A stretch of DNA of 62,814 nucleotides from Acinetobacter sp. ANC 5054 (lineage in GTDB: Bacteria > Pseudomonadota > Gammaproteobacteria > Pseudomonadales > Moraxellaceae): the NCBI RefSeq assembly GCF_002135295.1, contig NZ_NEGG01000019.1:1-62814 (forward strand), in the 5' to 3' direction. A model generated the notes under the pieces. It was given only the letters and a program-made list of their open reading frames with translations. It did no database searches and had not been told where the DNA came from. Shown here one piece after another: positions 1 through 9,087 of this stretch (its first letter is position 1; each line of letters opens with the position of its first letter). Both the position numbers and the translations under genes were made by a program.

Positions 1-1
1 C

Positions 2-253
2 TTATTTCCATTTTACAGCTTGGACTTCAGCCTTTTTAGCCGTGGGCTTATCCTCAGTAGAACAACCACAACCGCCTGCACAACCTGCGGCCATTTTCGG
101 CTTTAACCACTTGGCTAAGCCATTCCAACCTTGGCGTGCACAGCTTTCAGATAGAGAACTAAAGACTGAGTTCGATGTTTTTGGAAAAACTTTCTTAAAC
201 ACCACGACAGCACTCCAGATCACTAGGGCAGCCACAATTAAAATTTCAATCAT
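2..253 (-). CDS. Small Cys-rich membrane protein of the feo operon
   Basis: An 83-residue protein with an N-terminal membrane helix (about residues 3-20) and a C-terminal Gly/Cys segment (CAGGCGC) followed by a charged tail. It starts 29 bases after the feoB stop and its TAA stop lies at 2-4, so it is complete. Topology and position resemble the small Cys-rich proteins found beside feoB in other bacteria, and Acinetobacter genomes carry a protein like this (DUF6587 type, from memory) in this place. A role in FeoB assembly or iron sensing is inference only. The Cys cluster could bind iron, a cluster or another metal. It is unlike the winged-helix FeoC of enterobacteria. Confidence 0.8.
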   Translation of the reverse strand: MIEILIVAALVIWSAVVVFKKVFPKTSNSVFSSLSESCARQGWNGLAKWLKPKMAAGCAGGCGCSTEDKPTAKKAEVQAVKWK

Positions 254-282
254 TTCAGTCTCCTTTTACCTCTGCGGTAAAA

Positions 283-2145
283 TTATCCAAAGTAATATGA
301 AGCGATTTGATAGGTAATAAAGGACATCAAATAAGCCAAACCAAATAAATAAATGGTCATAAAGCTCACGGTTTTCAATGAACCTGTTTCACGTTTCACT
401 GTTGCCAATGTTGCTAAGCAATGCGGTGCGTAAATAAACCACACCAAGAGAGATAAACCCGTCGCCAACGACCAACCCAATGAACCATCACTGCTGATCA
501 AGTTCGCTAAGCCTTGAGACATCGCATCATCATCTGTCGCGGATAAGGCATATACCGTACCTAATGCTGCAACCACAACTTCACGTGCCGCCATAGCTGG
601 AATTAAAGCGATACAAATCTGCCAGTTAAAACCAAGCGGTGCAAAGATCGGTTGCAGTACATGACCTAGCATGCCCGCCAATGAATAATCAATGTCAGGT
701 AAAGTTGCCCCTTCTGGCGGTTGTGGGAAGGTACACAAGAACCACAGCAAAATAGACAAGGCAAAGATAATGCCACCGACACGTTTTAAGAAAATTTTGG
801 CACGGTCTAATAAACCAATCCAAACACTCTTAATGTCAGGGAAACGATAACTTGGCAATTCCATCAAAAGCGCATGCTGAGATTTATCTTTTTGGAAGAG
901 TTTAATCACTGTTGCAACTAAAAGAGCACTCACGATCCCAGCTGCATATAACGCAAACAGCACCAAACCTTGTAGGTTTAGAAAACCCCAAACAGTTTGT
1001 TCTGGAATAAATGCTGAGATCAGCAAGGCGTACACAGGTAGACGAGCTGAACAGGTCATTAAAGGTGCCACTAAAATCGTGGTGAGACGATCACGTGGAT
1101 CACTAATACTACGTGTTGCCATGATGCCCGGAATTGCACAGGCAAAACTTGAGAGTAATGGGATGAAAGCTCGACCACTAAGCCCGGCTTTAAACATCAA
1201 TTTATCCAGCAAGAATGCAGCACGTGGTAAATAACCTGATTCTTCAAGCACTAAAATGAAGAAGAACAGGATAATAATTTGTGGCAAGAACACCACAACA
1301 CCACCGGCACCCGCAATGATGCCATCAACCACCAAACTATTCAGCAATGGATGTGATATATGCTCACCGACCACTTCACCTAGCCAGCCGAAGCCTGCTT
1401 CAATGCCATCCATAAACGGCGCAGCCCAAGCAAAAACCGCTTGGAAGATGATAAACATCATCACTGCAAGGCTAATCAGACCAAAGACAGGATGTAGGAA
1501 AATTTTATCGAGGAAGTCGGAGCGCTTATCTTCATGATTAACAAACACCACGACATCTTTGAGGATCTGTTCAATCTTGGCATGATTTGAACCGCTTAAG
1601 CTGATATCACTCAATTCGCTGCTTGGGGTTCTAAATGTTTCAGCATCTAAAGCGCCCATCAAGTTTTCAATGCCTGCATTACGTACAGCAACCGTTTCAA
1701 CGACTGGAATACCCAAACGCTGCGACAACTTTTGCGTATTGATTTGCATACCACGACGACGTGCTTCATCCATCATGTTCAATACGAGTAATAGCGGACG
1801 ACCGAGCTCAATCATTTCCAAGACTAAGCCGAGGTGCAGTTTTAAGTTGGTCGCATCGACTACGCACAAGAATACGTCTTGATCACCTTCTTCCGCAATT
1901 TTGCCTTGTACCACATCTCGGGTAATGGCTTCATCTGGACTGGTCGCATCTAAGCTATATGTACCGGGTAAATCCAGCACACGCACAGGCTTGCCTGAAG
2001 GCAATGTAAATTGACCAACTTTACGCTCAACCGTCACCCCTGCATAGTTAGCAACTTTTTGACGCGTACCGGTTAAATGGTTGAATAATGAGGTTTTACC
2101 ACAGTTTGGATTACCAACAAGGGCAATACGTAAAGCATCACTCAT
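283..2145 (-). CDS. feoB: Ferrous iron transport protein FeoB
   Basis: Inner-membrane Fe(II) transporter with an N-terminal GTPase. The G domain shows G1 GNPNCGKTS (about 11-19), G3 DLPG (58-61) and G4 NMMD (123-126). It is followed by a helical regulatory part, then a membrane domain from about residue 215 with the two Gate-type repeats. At 620 residues it is shorter than the E. coli protein (773) but matches the short FeoB form I associate with Acinetobacter. Its ATG overlaps the feoA stop by 4 bases (ATGA), so the two are translationally coupled. Iron regulation is implied by the Fur-type repeat upstream of feoA. Confidence 0.97.
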   Translation of the reverse strand: MSDALRIALVGNPNCGKTSLFNHLTGTRQKVANYAGVTVERKVGQFTLPSGKPVRVLDLPGTYSLDATSPDEAITRDVVQGKIAEEGDQDVFLCVVDATNLKLHLGLVLEMIELGRPLLLVLNMMDEARRRGMQINTQKLSQRLGIPVVETVAVRNAGIENLMGALDAETFRTPSSELSDISLSGSNHAKIEQILKDVVVFVNHEDKRSDFLDKIFLHPVFGLISLAVMMFIIFQAVFAWAAPFMDGIEAGFGWLGEVVGEHISHPLLNSLVVDGIIAGAGGVVVFLPQIIILFFFILVLEESGYLPRAAFLLDKLMFKAGLSGRAFIPLLSSFACAIPGIMATRSISDPRDRLTTILVAPLMTCSARLPVYALLISAFIPEQTVWGFLNLQGLVLFALYAAGIVSALLVATVIKLFQKDKSQHALLMELPSYRFPDIKSVWIGLLDRAKIFLKRVGGIIFALSILLWFLCTFPQPPEGATLPDIDYSLAGMLGHVLQPIFAPLGFNWQICIALIPAMAAREVVVAALGTVYALSATDDDAMSQGLANLISSDGSLGWSLATGLSLLVWFIYAPHCLATLATVKRETGSLKTVSFMTIYLFGLAYLMSFITYQIASYYFG

Positions 2146-2405
2146 GCAGATGCCCCTTCCATTGCTATTTCCACTTTTTCAGCTTCTATCTTACGGAGTG
2201 CGAAACGGGTAAACCCGATCTGAATTAAAATAGGATCACCACCAAAAATACCTTTGGTAATCACCTGTACTTTTGTCCCAGGAACAAAGCCCAATGTTTC
2301 TAGACGACTTGCGACCAAATCAGTCTGAACATCATTGCCATTTTGGTTCCGATGCACCTTGTGAATGACAGCGCTTTGTTTCACTTTCAAATCAGATAAT
2401 CGCAC
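2142..2405 (-). CDS. feoA: Ferrous iron transport protein FeoA
   Basis: Cytoplasmic SH3-like protein of 87 residues that supports FeoB-dependent Fe(II) uptake. The sequence contains the FeoA core: a mid-protein LGFVPGTKVQVI segment, then GDPILIQIG and an ALR motif near the end. The start codon is GTG (2403-2405) with AGGG about 9 bases upstream. It is first in the operon feoA-feoB-small Cys-rich protein, and its stop overlaps the feoB start. An inverted repeat of Fur-box character lies 36-84 bases upstream. Confidence 0.95.
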   Translation of the reverse strand: MRLSDLKVKQSAVIHKVHRNQNGNDVQTDLVASRLETLGFVPGTKVQVITKGIFGGDPILIQIGFTRFALRKIEAEKVEIAMEGASA

Positions 2406-2440
2406 GTATCTAACCCTAAAAAATTTTGAACATTATACAA

Positions 2441-2489
2441 GCAAATGAGAATAATTACCAAATCAGATTCGATTTCAATTCTCATTTGC
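2441..2489. promoter_or_regulatory. Paired Fur-type boxes upstream of feoA
   Basis: A perfect 12-base inverted repeat, GCAAATGAGAAT at 2441-2452 and ATTCTCATTTGC at 2478-2489, separated by 25 bases. Each arm carries the GAGAAT/ATTCTC core of a Fur box. The position between feoA (minus) and xerD (plus) fits iron repression of the feo operon. Fur binding is inferred from the motif and the operon content. Confidence 0.7.
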
Positions 2490-2578
2490 CAATCATCCAT
2501 CGACAGCCACGTGCTTTTAAATTACATTGCATTAAACCTTTGTGATTTATTGGTTTAGTTTTCAAATATGAGCTGCAC

Positions 2579-3496
2579 ATGTTAAATAAAAAACCACGTA
2601 TCCCTGCCCCAGTCCAGATTCCAGAACACCTCAGTTTTTTACAGGGCTACCGTGATGATTTAATTGCGCAAACGGTCAGCCCACATACTCGAAATGCCTA
2701 TTTATCTGATTTAATTCAATGCAGTGAGTGCCATTCTCAGAGCATGCAAGACTGGAATAGTGATGACATTTCAGATGTATTGCTGAGCCTGACCAAGCAA
2801 GGAAAAAGCCCCCGTTCAATCGCTCGCTCACTTTCTGCGCTACGCTCATTTTTTAAATTTCTACGTGAACAAAAATTACGCAGCGACAATCCTGTCGCAA
2901 CGCATAAAACGCCAAAACTTGGGCGTGCCTTACCCAAAGATTTGTCTGAAGCCGATGTCGAAGCCTTAATCAACGCACCAGAGATCAACAGCGCTCTAGG
3001 ATTACGTGACCGTGCGATGTTGGAAGTTTTGTACGCTTGTGGTTTACGCGTCAGTGAACTGATAAATTTAAGACTTGAACTCATTAACCTAAAGCAAGGT
3101 TATTTACGCATTACGGGTAAGGGCAACAAAGAACGCCTTGTACCACTTGGGCAAGTCGCCTGTGAATGGATTGAAAAATATCTAGAGAGTGCCCGACCAA
3201 GCTTATATAAGTCCTCTACAGATGTGCTTTTTCTCACGCAACATGGCGGCATCATGAGTCGACAAAATTTTTGGTACGCTATTAAACGCTACGCCTTACA
3301 AGCGGGTATCCATACAGAGCTCTCCCCGCATACTTTACGCCATGCTTTTGCCACGCATTTATTGAACCACGGGGCAGATTTACGTGTGGTACAAATGCTG
3401 CTGGGCCATAGTGATTTGTCGACCACACAAATTTACACACATGTCGCCCAAGTCCGTATGCAACAACTACATGCTGAATTCCACCCAAGGGCTTAA
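2579..3496 (+). CDS. xerD: Site-specific tyrosine recombinase XerD
   Basis: Resolves chromosome dimers at dif with XerC and FtsK. It has an N-terminal SAM-like core-binding domain (about 20-105) and a C-terminal catalytic domain. The full catalytic set is visible: Arg157 (CGLRVSEL), Lys181 (TGKGNKER), His251/Arg254 (HTLRHAFATH), His277 (LGHSDL) and Tyr286 (TQIYTH). I call XerD rather than XerC because of the C-terminal QLH...HPRA ending and because a dsbC-type gene follows, as in E. coli. Length 305 residues, usual 298-305. Confidence 0.93.
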   Translation: MLNKKPRIPAPVQIPEHLSFLQGYRDDLIAQTVSPHTRNAYLSDLIQCSECHSQSMQDWNSDDISDVLLSLTKQGKSPRSIARSLSALRSFFKFLREQKLRSDNPVATHKTPKLGRALPKDLSEADVEALINAPEINSALGLRDRAMLEVLYACGLRVSELINLRLELINLKQGYLRITGKGNKERLVPLGQVACEWIEKYLESARPSLYKSSTDVLFLTQHGGIMSRQNFWYAIKRYALQAGIHTELSPHTLRHAFATHLLNHGADLRVVQMLLGHSDLSTTQIYTHVAQVRMQQLHAEFHPRA

Positions 3497-3592
3497 CGGT
3501 TAAAAATATCAGACCAAGAAATACGCTCGCCCCGTGTATTTTTTGCTATGCTTACTCACCTGTTTGATAAAGCTAAAAGAAAAGGGTTGTTT

Positions 3593-4405
3593 ATGCTATT
3601 TACCCGCTCAAAAATTTTTCTCGCATCGACACTTGTTGCAAGCATGGCTTTAGTCGCTTGCTCAAATTCCAATAATGACGAAAAGAAAGATTCAACATTA
3701 ACCGCAAGCACACCAGCAACAGGTGAAGCATCAAATCTCTCTGAGCGTAATGCACAGCAGCGTTTAGTTGAAACTTTGCAGACCAATCTGCAAAAAGCCA
3801 ATATCAATGCCAAAGTTCTTGGGGTAAAAGCAACTGAAGTTCCAAACCTATTTTGGGTGAGCTTTGAAGGTATGCCATCTGTATATGCAACAGCAGATGG
3901 TAAATACATTTTCCAAGGTGACTTAGTCCGTATAGGCGACAAAAAGCTGTTTAATGTGGGTGATAACCTACAAGCGGAAACCAATAAAAAACTATTTGAA
4001 CAGTTAAAAACTGAAGACCTCTTGGTATACAAAGCCAAAGGTAAAACCAAACATGTCGTGTATGTCTTTACCGATGTCAGCTGCCCATACTGTCACAAAC
4101 TGCATGAGCAAATGAATGACATCAATGCTCGTGGCATTGAAGTGCGCTATATCGCATGGCCACGCGGCGAACAACATATGCCAATGATGGAAACTATTTG
4201 GTGTAGTAAAGACCGTCATACTGCATTTGACCGTGCCATTGCAGGCGAGCAAATTGAACCTGCTTCATGCAAAAACCCAGTCCGTAGTATGTATGAAATG
4301 GGGCTAAATATTGGTGTGAATGGTACTCCTGCAATTTATAACGCAGAGGGCAAACATATTGGTGCATATATGTCTGCTGCTGAACTTGAAAGCGCACTTA
4401 AATAA
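3593..4405 (+). CDS. dsbC: DsbC-like thiol:disulfide interchange lipoprotein
   Basis: Predicted disulfide isomerase/reductase of the envelope. From the chosen ATG (AAGGG upstream) the protein has 270 residues and begins with a lipoprotein signal ending in LVAC (Cys23), followed by Ser and a polar linker. An N-terminal DsbC/G dimerisation-like region precedes a thioredoxin fold with the redox motif CPYC in DVSCPYCHKLH; the cis-Pro region is GVNGTPAIY. An in-frame upstream ATG at 3548 would bury the signal peptide and is less likely. Canonical DsbC is soluble with CGYC, so the lipid anchor and Pro variant are notable. It follows xerD, as dsbC does in many gammaproteobacteria. Confidence 0.88.
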   Translation: MLFTRSKIFLASTLVASMALVACSNSNNDEKKDSTLTASTPATGEASNLSERNAQQRLVETLQTNLQKANINAKVLGVKATEVPNLFWVSFEGMPSVYATADGKYIFQGDLVRIGDKKLFNVGDNLQAETNKKLFEQLKTEDLLVYKAKGKTKHVVYVFTDVSCPYCHKLHEQMNDINARGIEVRYIAWPRGEQHMPMMETIWCSKDRHTAFDRAIAGEQIEPASCKNPVRSMYEMGLNIGVNGTPAIYNAEGKHIGAYMSAAELESALK

Positions 4406-4535
4406 CTAATTTTTATAGGCTAAATGAATGTTTTTTATGGGTGGGAATAAAGTGATTTCTGCCCTAGAGTCCCAAGCATTTTTTAGCTATGATCTAAGCT
4501 CACTGAAAGAAACGATGAAATAAATGGAGTGTGAC

Positions 4536-5840
4536 GTGAAACCAGTTCGTCTGGCAATCCTCGGTCTTGGTACTGTGGGTGGTGGTGCCCTTAAACTACT
4601 AAAAGAAAATGCTGCTGAGATTAAACGTCGCACCGGTCGTGAAATTGAAATTACCCATGTGGGCACGCGTCGCCCTCGTCCTGATTTAGAGCTTCCTGCT
4701 TCTGTAAAACAAAGTGCTGATTTACTCGATATCGTTCGTCAACCCGATGTTGACGTTGTGGTTGAAGTCATGGGTGGCATCCACCCTGCTTATGAAGTGA
4801 TTCGTGAAGCGATTATTCATGGCAAACAAGTAGTGACTGCCAATAAAGCGCTTTTAGCTGAACACGGTAATGAACTGTTTAAATTGGCTGATGATCATCA
4901 CGTACAAATCGCCTATGAAGCTGCGGTTGCGGGTGGTATTCCAATTATTAAAGTAATGCGTGAAGGTTTGGCTGCCAACAAAATTGATTGGCTGGCAGGT
5001 ATCATCAACGGTACAGGTAACTTCATCCTGACTGAAATGCGTGAAAAAGGTCGTGCTTTTGCTGATGTACTGAAAGAAGCACAAGAATTGGGCTATGCCG
5101 AAGCAGATCCAACTTTTGACGTCGAAGGGATCGATGCTGCGCACAAGTTAACATTGCTGGCTTCAATTGCATTTGGTATTCCACTTCAGTTTGACAAAGT
5201 ATTCACAGAAGGGATTAGCAAAGTCACTGCTCAAGATGTGAAATATGCAGAAGACTTAGGCTTCCGCATCAAACACTTGGGTATCGCTCGTCGCGCAGCA
5301 ACAGGTATTGAACTCCGTGTTCATCCTACACTTATTCCAGAAGAACAGCTTATTGCTAATGTCAACGGCGTGAAAAATGCCGTATTGGTTCAAGCCAATG
5401 CCGTTGGTCCAACACTGTATTACGGTGCTGGCGCAGGCGCAGGTCCGACAGCTTCAGCAGTCGTTGCTGACGTTGTCGATATTGTTCGTGACATCTCATA
5501 CACTGAAGATGGTGCTGGAACCATTCCACAATTAGCTTTTGAAAGCTTAAGTGATTTGACAATTCTGCCACGCGAAGAAATGACAACAGGTTACTACATC
5601 CGTATTAATGCCGAAGATCAAACTGGCGTTCTTGCAGATGTCACTACTATTTTAAGCCGTGCGGGAATCAGCATTGATGCGATCATGCAACAACCACGCT
5701 TAAAAGACCTTATTCCAATCGTCATTTTGACTGATCCAGTCAAAGAATCGAAAATGGATGAAGCCCTTCAACAAATTCAAGCATTGCCTGTCATTCATGG
5801 CGAAATTGTACGAATTCGTTTAGAATCGCTTGATAATTAA
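4536..5840 (+). CDS. hom: Homoserine dehydrogenase
   Basis: NAD(P)-dependent reduction of aspartate semialdehyde to homoserine, the branch point to threonine and methionine. The Rossmann motif GLGTVGGG is at residues 10-17; TANKALLAEHG and the substrate-loop AGIINGTGNFIL follow; a C-terminal ACT domain (about 350-425) suggests feedback control by threonine. GTG 4536 is chosen because GGAG sits 6-7 bases before it and the protein then starts MKPVRLAILG. The ATG at 4524 adds four residues and lacks a ribosome site. 434 residues; thrC follows after 62 bases. Confidence 0.95.
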   Translation: MKPVRLAILGLGTVGGGALKLLKENAAEIKRRTGREIEITHVGTRRPRPDLELPASVKQSADLLDIVRQPDVDVVVEVMGGIHPAYEVIREAIIHGKQVVTANKALLAEHGNELFKLADDHHVQIAYEAAVAGGIPIIKVMREGLAANKIDWLAGIINGTGNFILTEMREKGRAFADVLKEAQELGYAEADPTFDVEGIDAAHKLTLLASIAFGIPLQFDKVFTEGISKVTAQDVKYAEDLGFRIKHLGIARRAATGIELRVHPTLIPEEQLIANVNGVKNAVLVQANAVGPTLYYGAGAGAGPTASAVVADVVDIVRDISYTEDGAGTIPQLAFESLSDLTILPREEMTTGYYIRINAEDQTGVLADVTTILSRAGISIDAIMQQPRLKDLIPIVILTDPVKESKMDEALQQIQALPVIHGEIVRIRLESLDN

Positions 5841-5902
5841 TCGGGTCGAGGGGAGTATTTGCATTCCTCTCGCCAAGCTCTACACACAATTGGAACATCA
5901 TC

Positions 5903-7042
5903 ATGTCTAATGCCAATCGTTATACTGGTTTAGTTGACCGCTATCGCGACCGTTTACCCGTATCTGCAACTACTCGCGCAATTTCTTTGGGCGAAGGTAA
6001 TACGCCACTGATTAAGCTTGAGAACATTCCAGGCATTATTGGCAAAAATGTTGAAATTTATGTGAAGTACGAGGGCTTAAACCCGACTGGTTCATTTAAA
6101 GACCGTGGCATGACCATGGCTGTAACAAAAGCAGTTGAAGCAGGCTCTAAAGCAATTATCTGTGCATCTACAGGGAATACTTCTGCTGCAGCGGCTGCTT
6201 ATGCGGCACGTGCAGGCATTAAAGCATTCGTGTTGATCCCAGAAGGCAAAATTGCAATGGGTAAAATGGCACAAGCAATGATGTATGGCGCAGTAACCAT
6301 GCAAATTCATGGTAACTTCGATGACGGCATGCGTCTGGTAAAAGAAGTGGCTGACCAAGCACCTGTAACCATCGTTAACTCAATCAACCCATACCGTTTG
6401 CAAGGTCAAAAAACTATTGCTTACGAAATCGTGGATGAATTGGGTCGTGCGCCAGATTACCACTGCCTACCAGTTGGTAATGCAGGTAACATCACTGCAC
6501 ACTGGATGGGTTATACCGAAGCCGTTGCAAATCAGCCGAAAGAAGAATTTGAACAAGTGGTTTATGATCCTGAAACAGATCAATTCACGGGTCCAAAACC
6601 AGCGGGTCTTCCAACTATGGTTGGTTACCAAGCTGCTGGCGCTGCGCCTTTCTTACGTGGTGCACCTGTTGAGAACCCAGAAACTGTTGCAACTGCGATT
6701 CGTATTGGTAACCCACAAAGCTGGAACCATGCAAAAGCTGTAGTACGTGACTCTGAAGGTTGGTTTGATGAACTTCAAGATGCTGAAATCTTAGAAGCTC
6801 AGCGTCTACTTTCAATGTACGAAGGTGTATTCGTAGAACCTGCATCTGCAGCTTCTATCGGTGGTGCAATTCGTGACATCAAAGCAGGTAAAATTGCTGA
6901 AGGTTCTGTGATCGTATGTACTGTGACTGGTAACGGTCTAAAAGATCCTGACACTGCAATTAAACAATGCCAAGACGCGGTAATGTTGTCAATTGATGCA
7001 ACTATGGATCAAGTTCGTGATTCAATTCTATCTAATATGTAA
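5903..7042 (+). CDS. thrC: Threonine synthase
   Basis: PLP enzyme converting O-phosphohomoserine to threonine. The PLP lysine is Lys66 in NPTGSFKDRGM, and the phosphate-binding Gly/Asn-rich stretch PVGNAGNIT is present. 379 residues, the compact class of ThrC. It lies directly behind hom, separated by 62 bases, so the two very likely form an operon; no homoserine kinase gene is in the window. A strong bidirectional terminator follows. Confidence 0.95.
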   Translation: MSNANRYTGLVDRYRDRLPVSATTRAISLGEGNTPLIKLENIPGIIGKNVEIYVKYEGLNPTGSFKDRGMTMAVTKAVEAGSKAIICASTGNTSAAAAAYAARAGIKAFVLIPEGKIAMGKMAQAMMYGAVTMQIHGNFDDGMRLVKEVADQAPVTIVNSINPYRLQGQKTIAYEIVDELGRAPDYHCLPVGNAGNITAHWMGYTEAVANQPKEEFEQVVYDPETDQFTGPKPAGLPTMVGYQAAGAAPFLRGAPVENPETVATAIRIGNPQSWNHAKAVVRDSEGWFDELQDAEILEAQRLLSMYEGVFVEPASAASIGGAIRDIKAGKIAEGSVIVCTVTGNGLKDPDTAIKQCQDAVMLSIDATMDQVRDSILSNM

Positions 7043-7060
7043 TTCATATTCTGATTGAAT

Positions 7061-7092
7061 AAAAAAAACCCTGCATTTGCAGGGTTTTTTTT
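7061..7092. terminator. Bidirectional terminator between thrC and pbpG
   Basis: CCCTGC-ATTT-GCAGGG hairpin (7069-7084) flanked by eight A and eight T residues. It can end hom-thrC on the plus strand and pbpG on the minus strand. Confidence 0.93.
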
Positions 7093-7167
7093 ATGGTTTA
7101 ACTTCTGTGCAACATTGAAACGTTGAGTAAATTTCAATGCAGCACACCGTCCATTGTGTTTGAATGA

Positions 7168-8220
7168 TTAAATACGTTTAGGCAACTGACTCGCCCAATT
7201 CATTAAGCGGGTGGCGTCATTGGTACGTGCAGCGGAAGAATCAGCACCGAGTAGTACCACCACCGCTGGACGATTATTTAAAGTCGTATGCATCACGACA
7301 CAGCGGCCTGCCTCATTGATATAACCTGTTTTCGAAATATTGATATTCCAACCACCATTACGCACTAGTGCGTTGGTATTGTTTGATTTCAACACGCGGT
7401 AACCCAAATTAAAATCATAGCTTGGTGTGGTTGAGAACTGACGGATCAAACCATATTGAGATGCTGTATTCACTAAAATTCCCAAGTCACGAGCAGAAGA
7501 CACATTACCAGGATGCAAGCCTGTAGACTCCATATAGTGGGTCGAGTTCATTCCCAGAGAACGCGCTTTTGCATTCATTGCAGAATAAAATGCTGAACGA
7601 CCACCTGGATAAGTTCGTGCTAATGCAGATGCTGCAGGGTTTTCAGATTTCATTAAAGCAAATAACAGTGCTTCAGCACGATTCATGCTGTCACCTGCAC
7701 GAAGCGTCGAACTTGAACTCTTACACCCTGAACACGAGAAATCACCTTGTTGTAAGGTAATCTTTTCCGACATATTCAATCGCGCATCTGAAATGACTAC
7801 AGCAGTCATTAACTTGGTAATCGATGCGATTGGCATCGCAGTATTACTATTTTTACTGTATAGCACTTCACCCGTTTGACCATCCATCACCAAGGCTGCA
7901 CGTGCATTGACTGAAGGCTGACCGACATATTGATTAGTATCAATAATCTGTACAGTTTTTGCAGGCGAAGACTGAGACACACCATTTGCACTGCGCACCG
8001 ATGTGGTCACTTTTGTCGATCCCTGAGGAGATGGCTCATCAGAATTGTAAGATACGTCGCCATTAAGCAACTGATCTGCATCTTGCGAAGACCAACTGAT
8101 ATTTGACTGCGAATTTGCTCCGCTATTCATGACAAGTTCTGCCGAACTGAAACTACTCATACTCAACAAAACTGACATGCCTAATATATGCATTAGGGAC
8201 TTATTTAATTTTTTCACCAT
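7168..8220 (-). CDS. pbpG: D-alanyl-D-alanine endopeptidase, PBP7/PbpG type
   Basis: Low-molecular-weight penicillin-binding protein acting on peptidoglycan in the periplasm. It has a signal peptide (about 1-28) and a polar linker to about residue 100, then the S11 serine peptidase domain with SITK (Ser133-Lys136), SEN (192-194) and KTG (297-299). At 350 residues it is longer than E. coli PBP7, mostly in the linker. A CSGC pair (Cys163/Cys166) in the domain is unusual for this family. It is transcribed divergently from the GacA-type regulator. Confidence 0.9.
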   Translation of the reverse strand: MVKKLNKSLMHILGMSVLLSMSSFSSAELVMNSGANSQSNISWSSQDADQLLNGDVSYNSDEPSPQGSTKVTTSVRSANGVSQSSPAKTVQIIDTNQYVGQPSVNARAALVMDGQTGEVLYSKNSNTAMPIASITKLMTAVVISDARLNMSEKITLQQGDFSCSGCKSSSSTLRAGDSMNRAEALLFALMKSENPAASALARTYPGGRSAFYSAMNAKARSLGMNSTHYMESTGLHPGNVSSARDLGILVNTASQYGLIRQFSTTPSYDFNLGYRVLKSNNTNALVRNGGWNINISKTGYINEAGRCVVMHTTLNNRPAVVVLLGADSSAARTNDATRLMNWASQLPKRI

Positions 8221-8428
8221 TACTCACTCAACTCAGGATGCTAAACATTTGCTTAAGACCTGCAATATGCCGTACATTTACCACAACTAAGAACATTTTT
8301 TGCTCACACATTGTGTATGAAGTTTTTCATTTCATATAAGAATAGGATTGCTAATTTTGTCGTTTCATTGCAAGCTTATTTTGCTTTATGTAACAAAAAA
8401 AATAGATTTGATTTGAGGGAGAGTGTAG

Positions 8429-9064
8429 GTGATCACAGTTTTAGTGGTAGATGACCACGAATTAGTCCGTACTGGTATTTGCCGTATGCTCGAAGATCAT
8501 GCCGATGTTCAAGTGATCGGTCAGGCTGAGTCTGGCGAAGATGCGATTACTTTAGTACGTCAACATCATCCCAATGTCGTGCTTTTAGATGTCAATATGC
8601 CCGGGATTGGTGGTGTTGAGACGACACGTCGTTTATTACAAACTGCACCTGAAACAAAAGTATTGGCTGTGAGTGGTTTAGCTGAAGAACCCTACCCCTC
8701 TTTGCTCCTTAAAGCTGGTGCAAAAGGCTATATCACTAAAGGTGCGCCTGTTACTGAAATGGTCCGTGCAATCAATAAAGTCATGCAAGGCGGTAAATAT
8801 TTCAGTGCTGATATTGCAGAACAGTTGGCCAGTTCATATTTATCCGACACTCAGCAGTCACCTTTTGATGCCTTATCAGAACGTGAGATGCAAGTAGCGA
8901 TGATGGTGGTGAATTGTATTAGCGCTCAGGAAATTTCCGATAAATTATTTGTCAGTGTAAAAACCGTCAACACTTACCGTTATCGTATTTTTGAAAAGCT
9001 CAATATTGACAGTGATGTCAAACTTACACATTTAGCGATACGCTACGGGTTAATCAAACCTTAA
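8429..9064 (+). CDS. gacA: Response regulator of the GacA/UvrY type
   Basis: A receiver domain (residues 2-120, Asp54 in LLDVNMPG) and a C-terminal LuxR/NarL helix-turn-helix (ALSEREMQVAMMVVN to the end). 211 residues. The N-terminal half is strongly GacA-like (VVDDHELVRTGICRML). GacA normally pairs with the hybrid kinase GacS to activate Rsm small RNAs, controlling virulence, motility and secondary metabolism; GacS is not in this window. The start is GTG with GAGGGAGAG upstream. Only 23 bases separate it from pilS, so co-transcription is possible. In A. baumannii I recall gacA mapping to this neighbourhood. Confidence 0.88.
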   Translation: MITVLVVDDHELVRTGICRMLEDHADVQVIGQAESGEDAITLVRQHHPNVVLLDVNMPGIGGVETTRRLLQTAPETKVLAVSGLAEEPYPSLLLKAGAKGYITKGAPVTEMVRAINKVMQGGKYFSADIAEQLASSYLSDTQQSPFDALSEREMQVAMMVVNCISAQEISDKLFVSVKTVNTYRYRIFEKLNIDSDVKLTHLAIRYGLIKP

Positions 9065-9087
9065 TAAAATTACATGTTGTTACTTTC

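Noticed and set aside
3556..4050. Long minus-strand frame opposite the DsbC-like gene
   Set aside because: Shadow of the DsbC-like gene, which has a clear signal peptide and CPYC motif.
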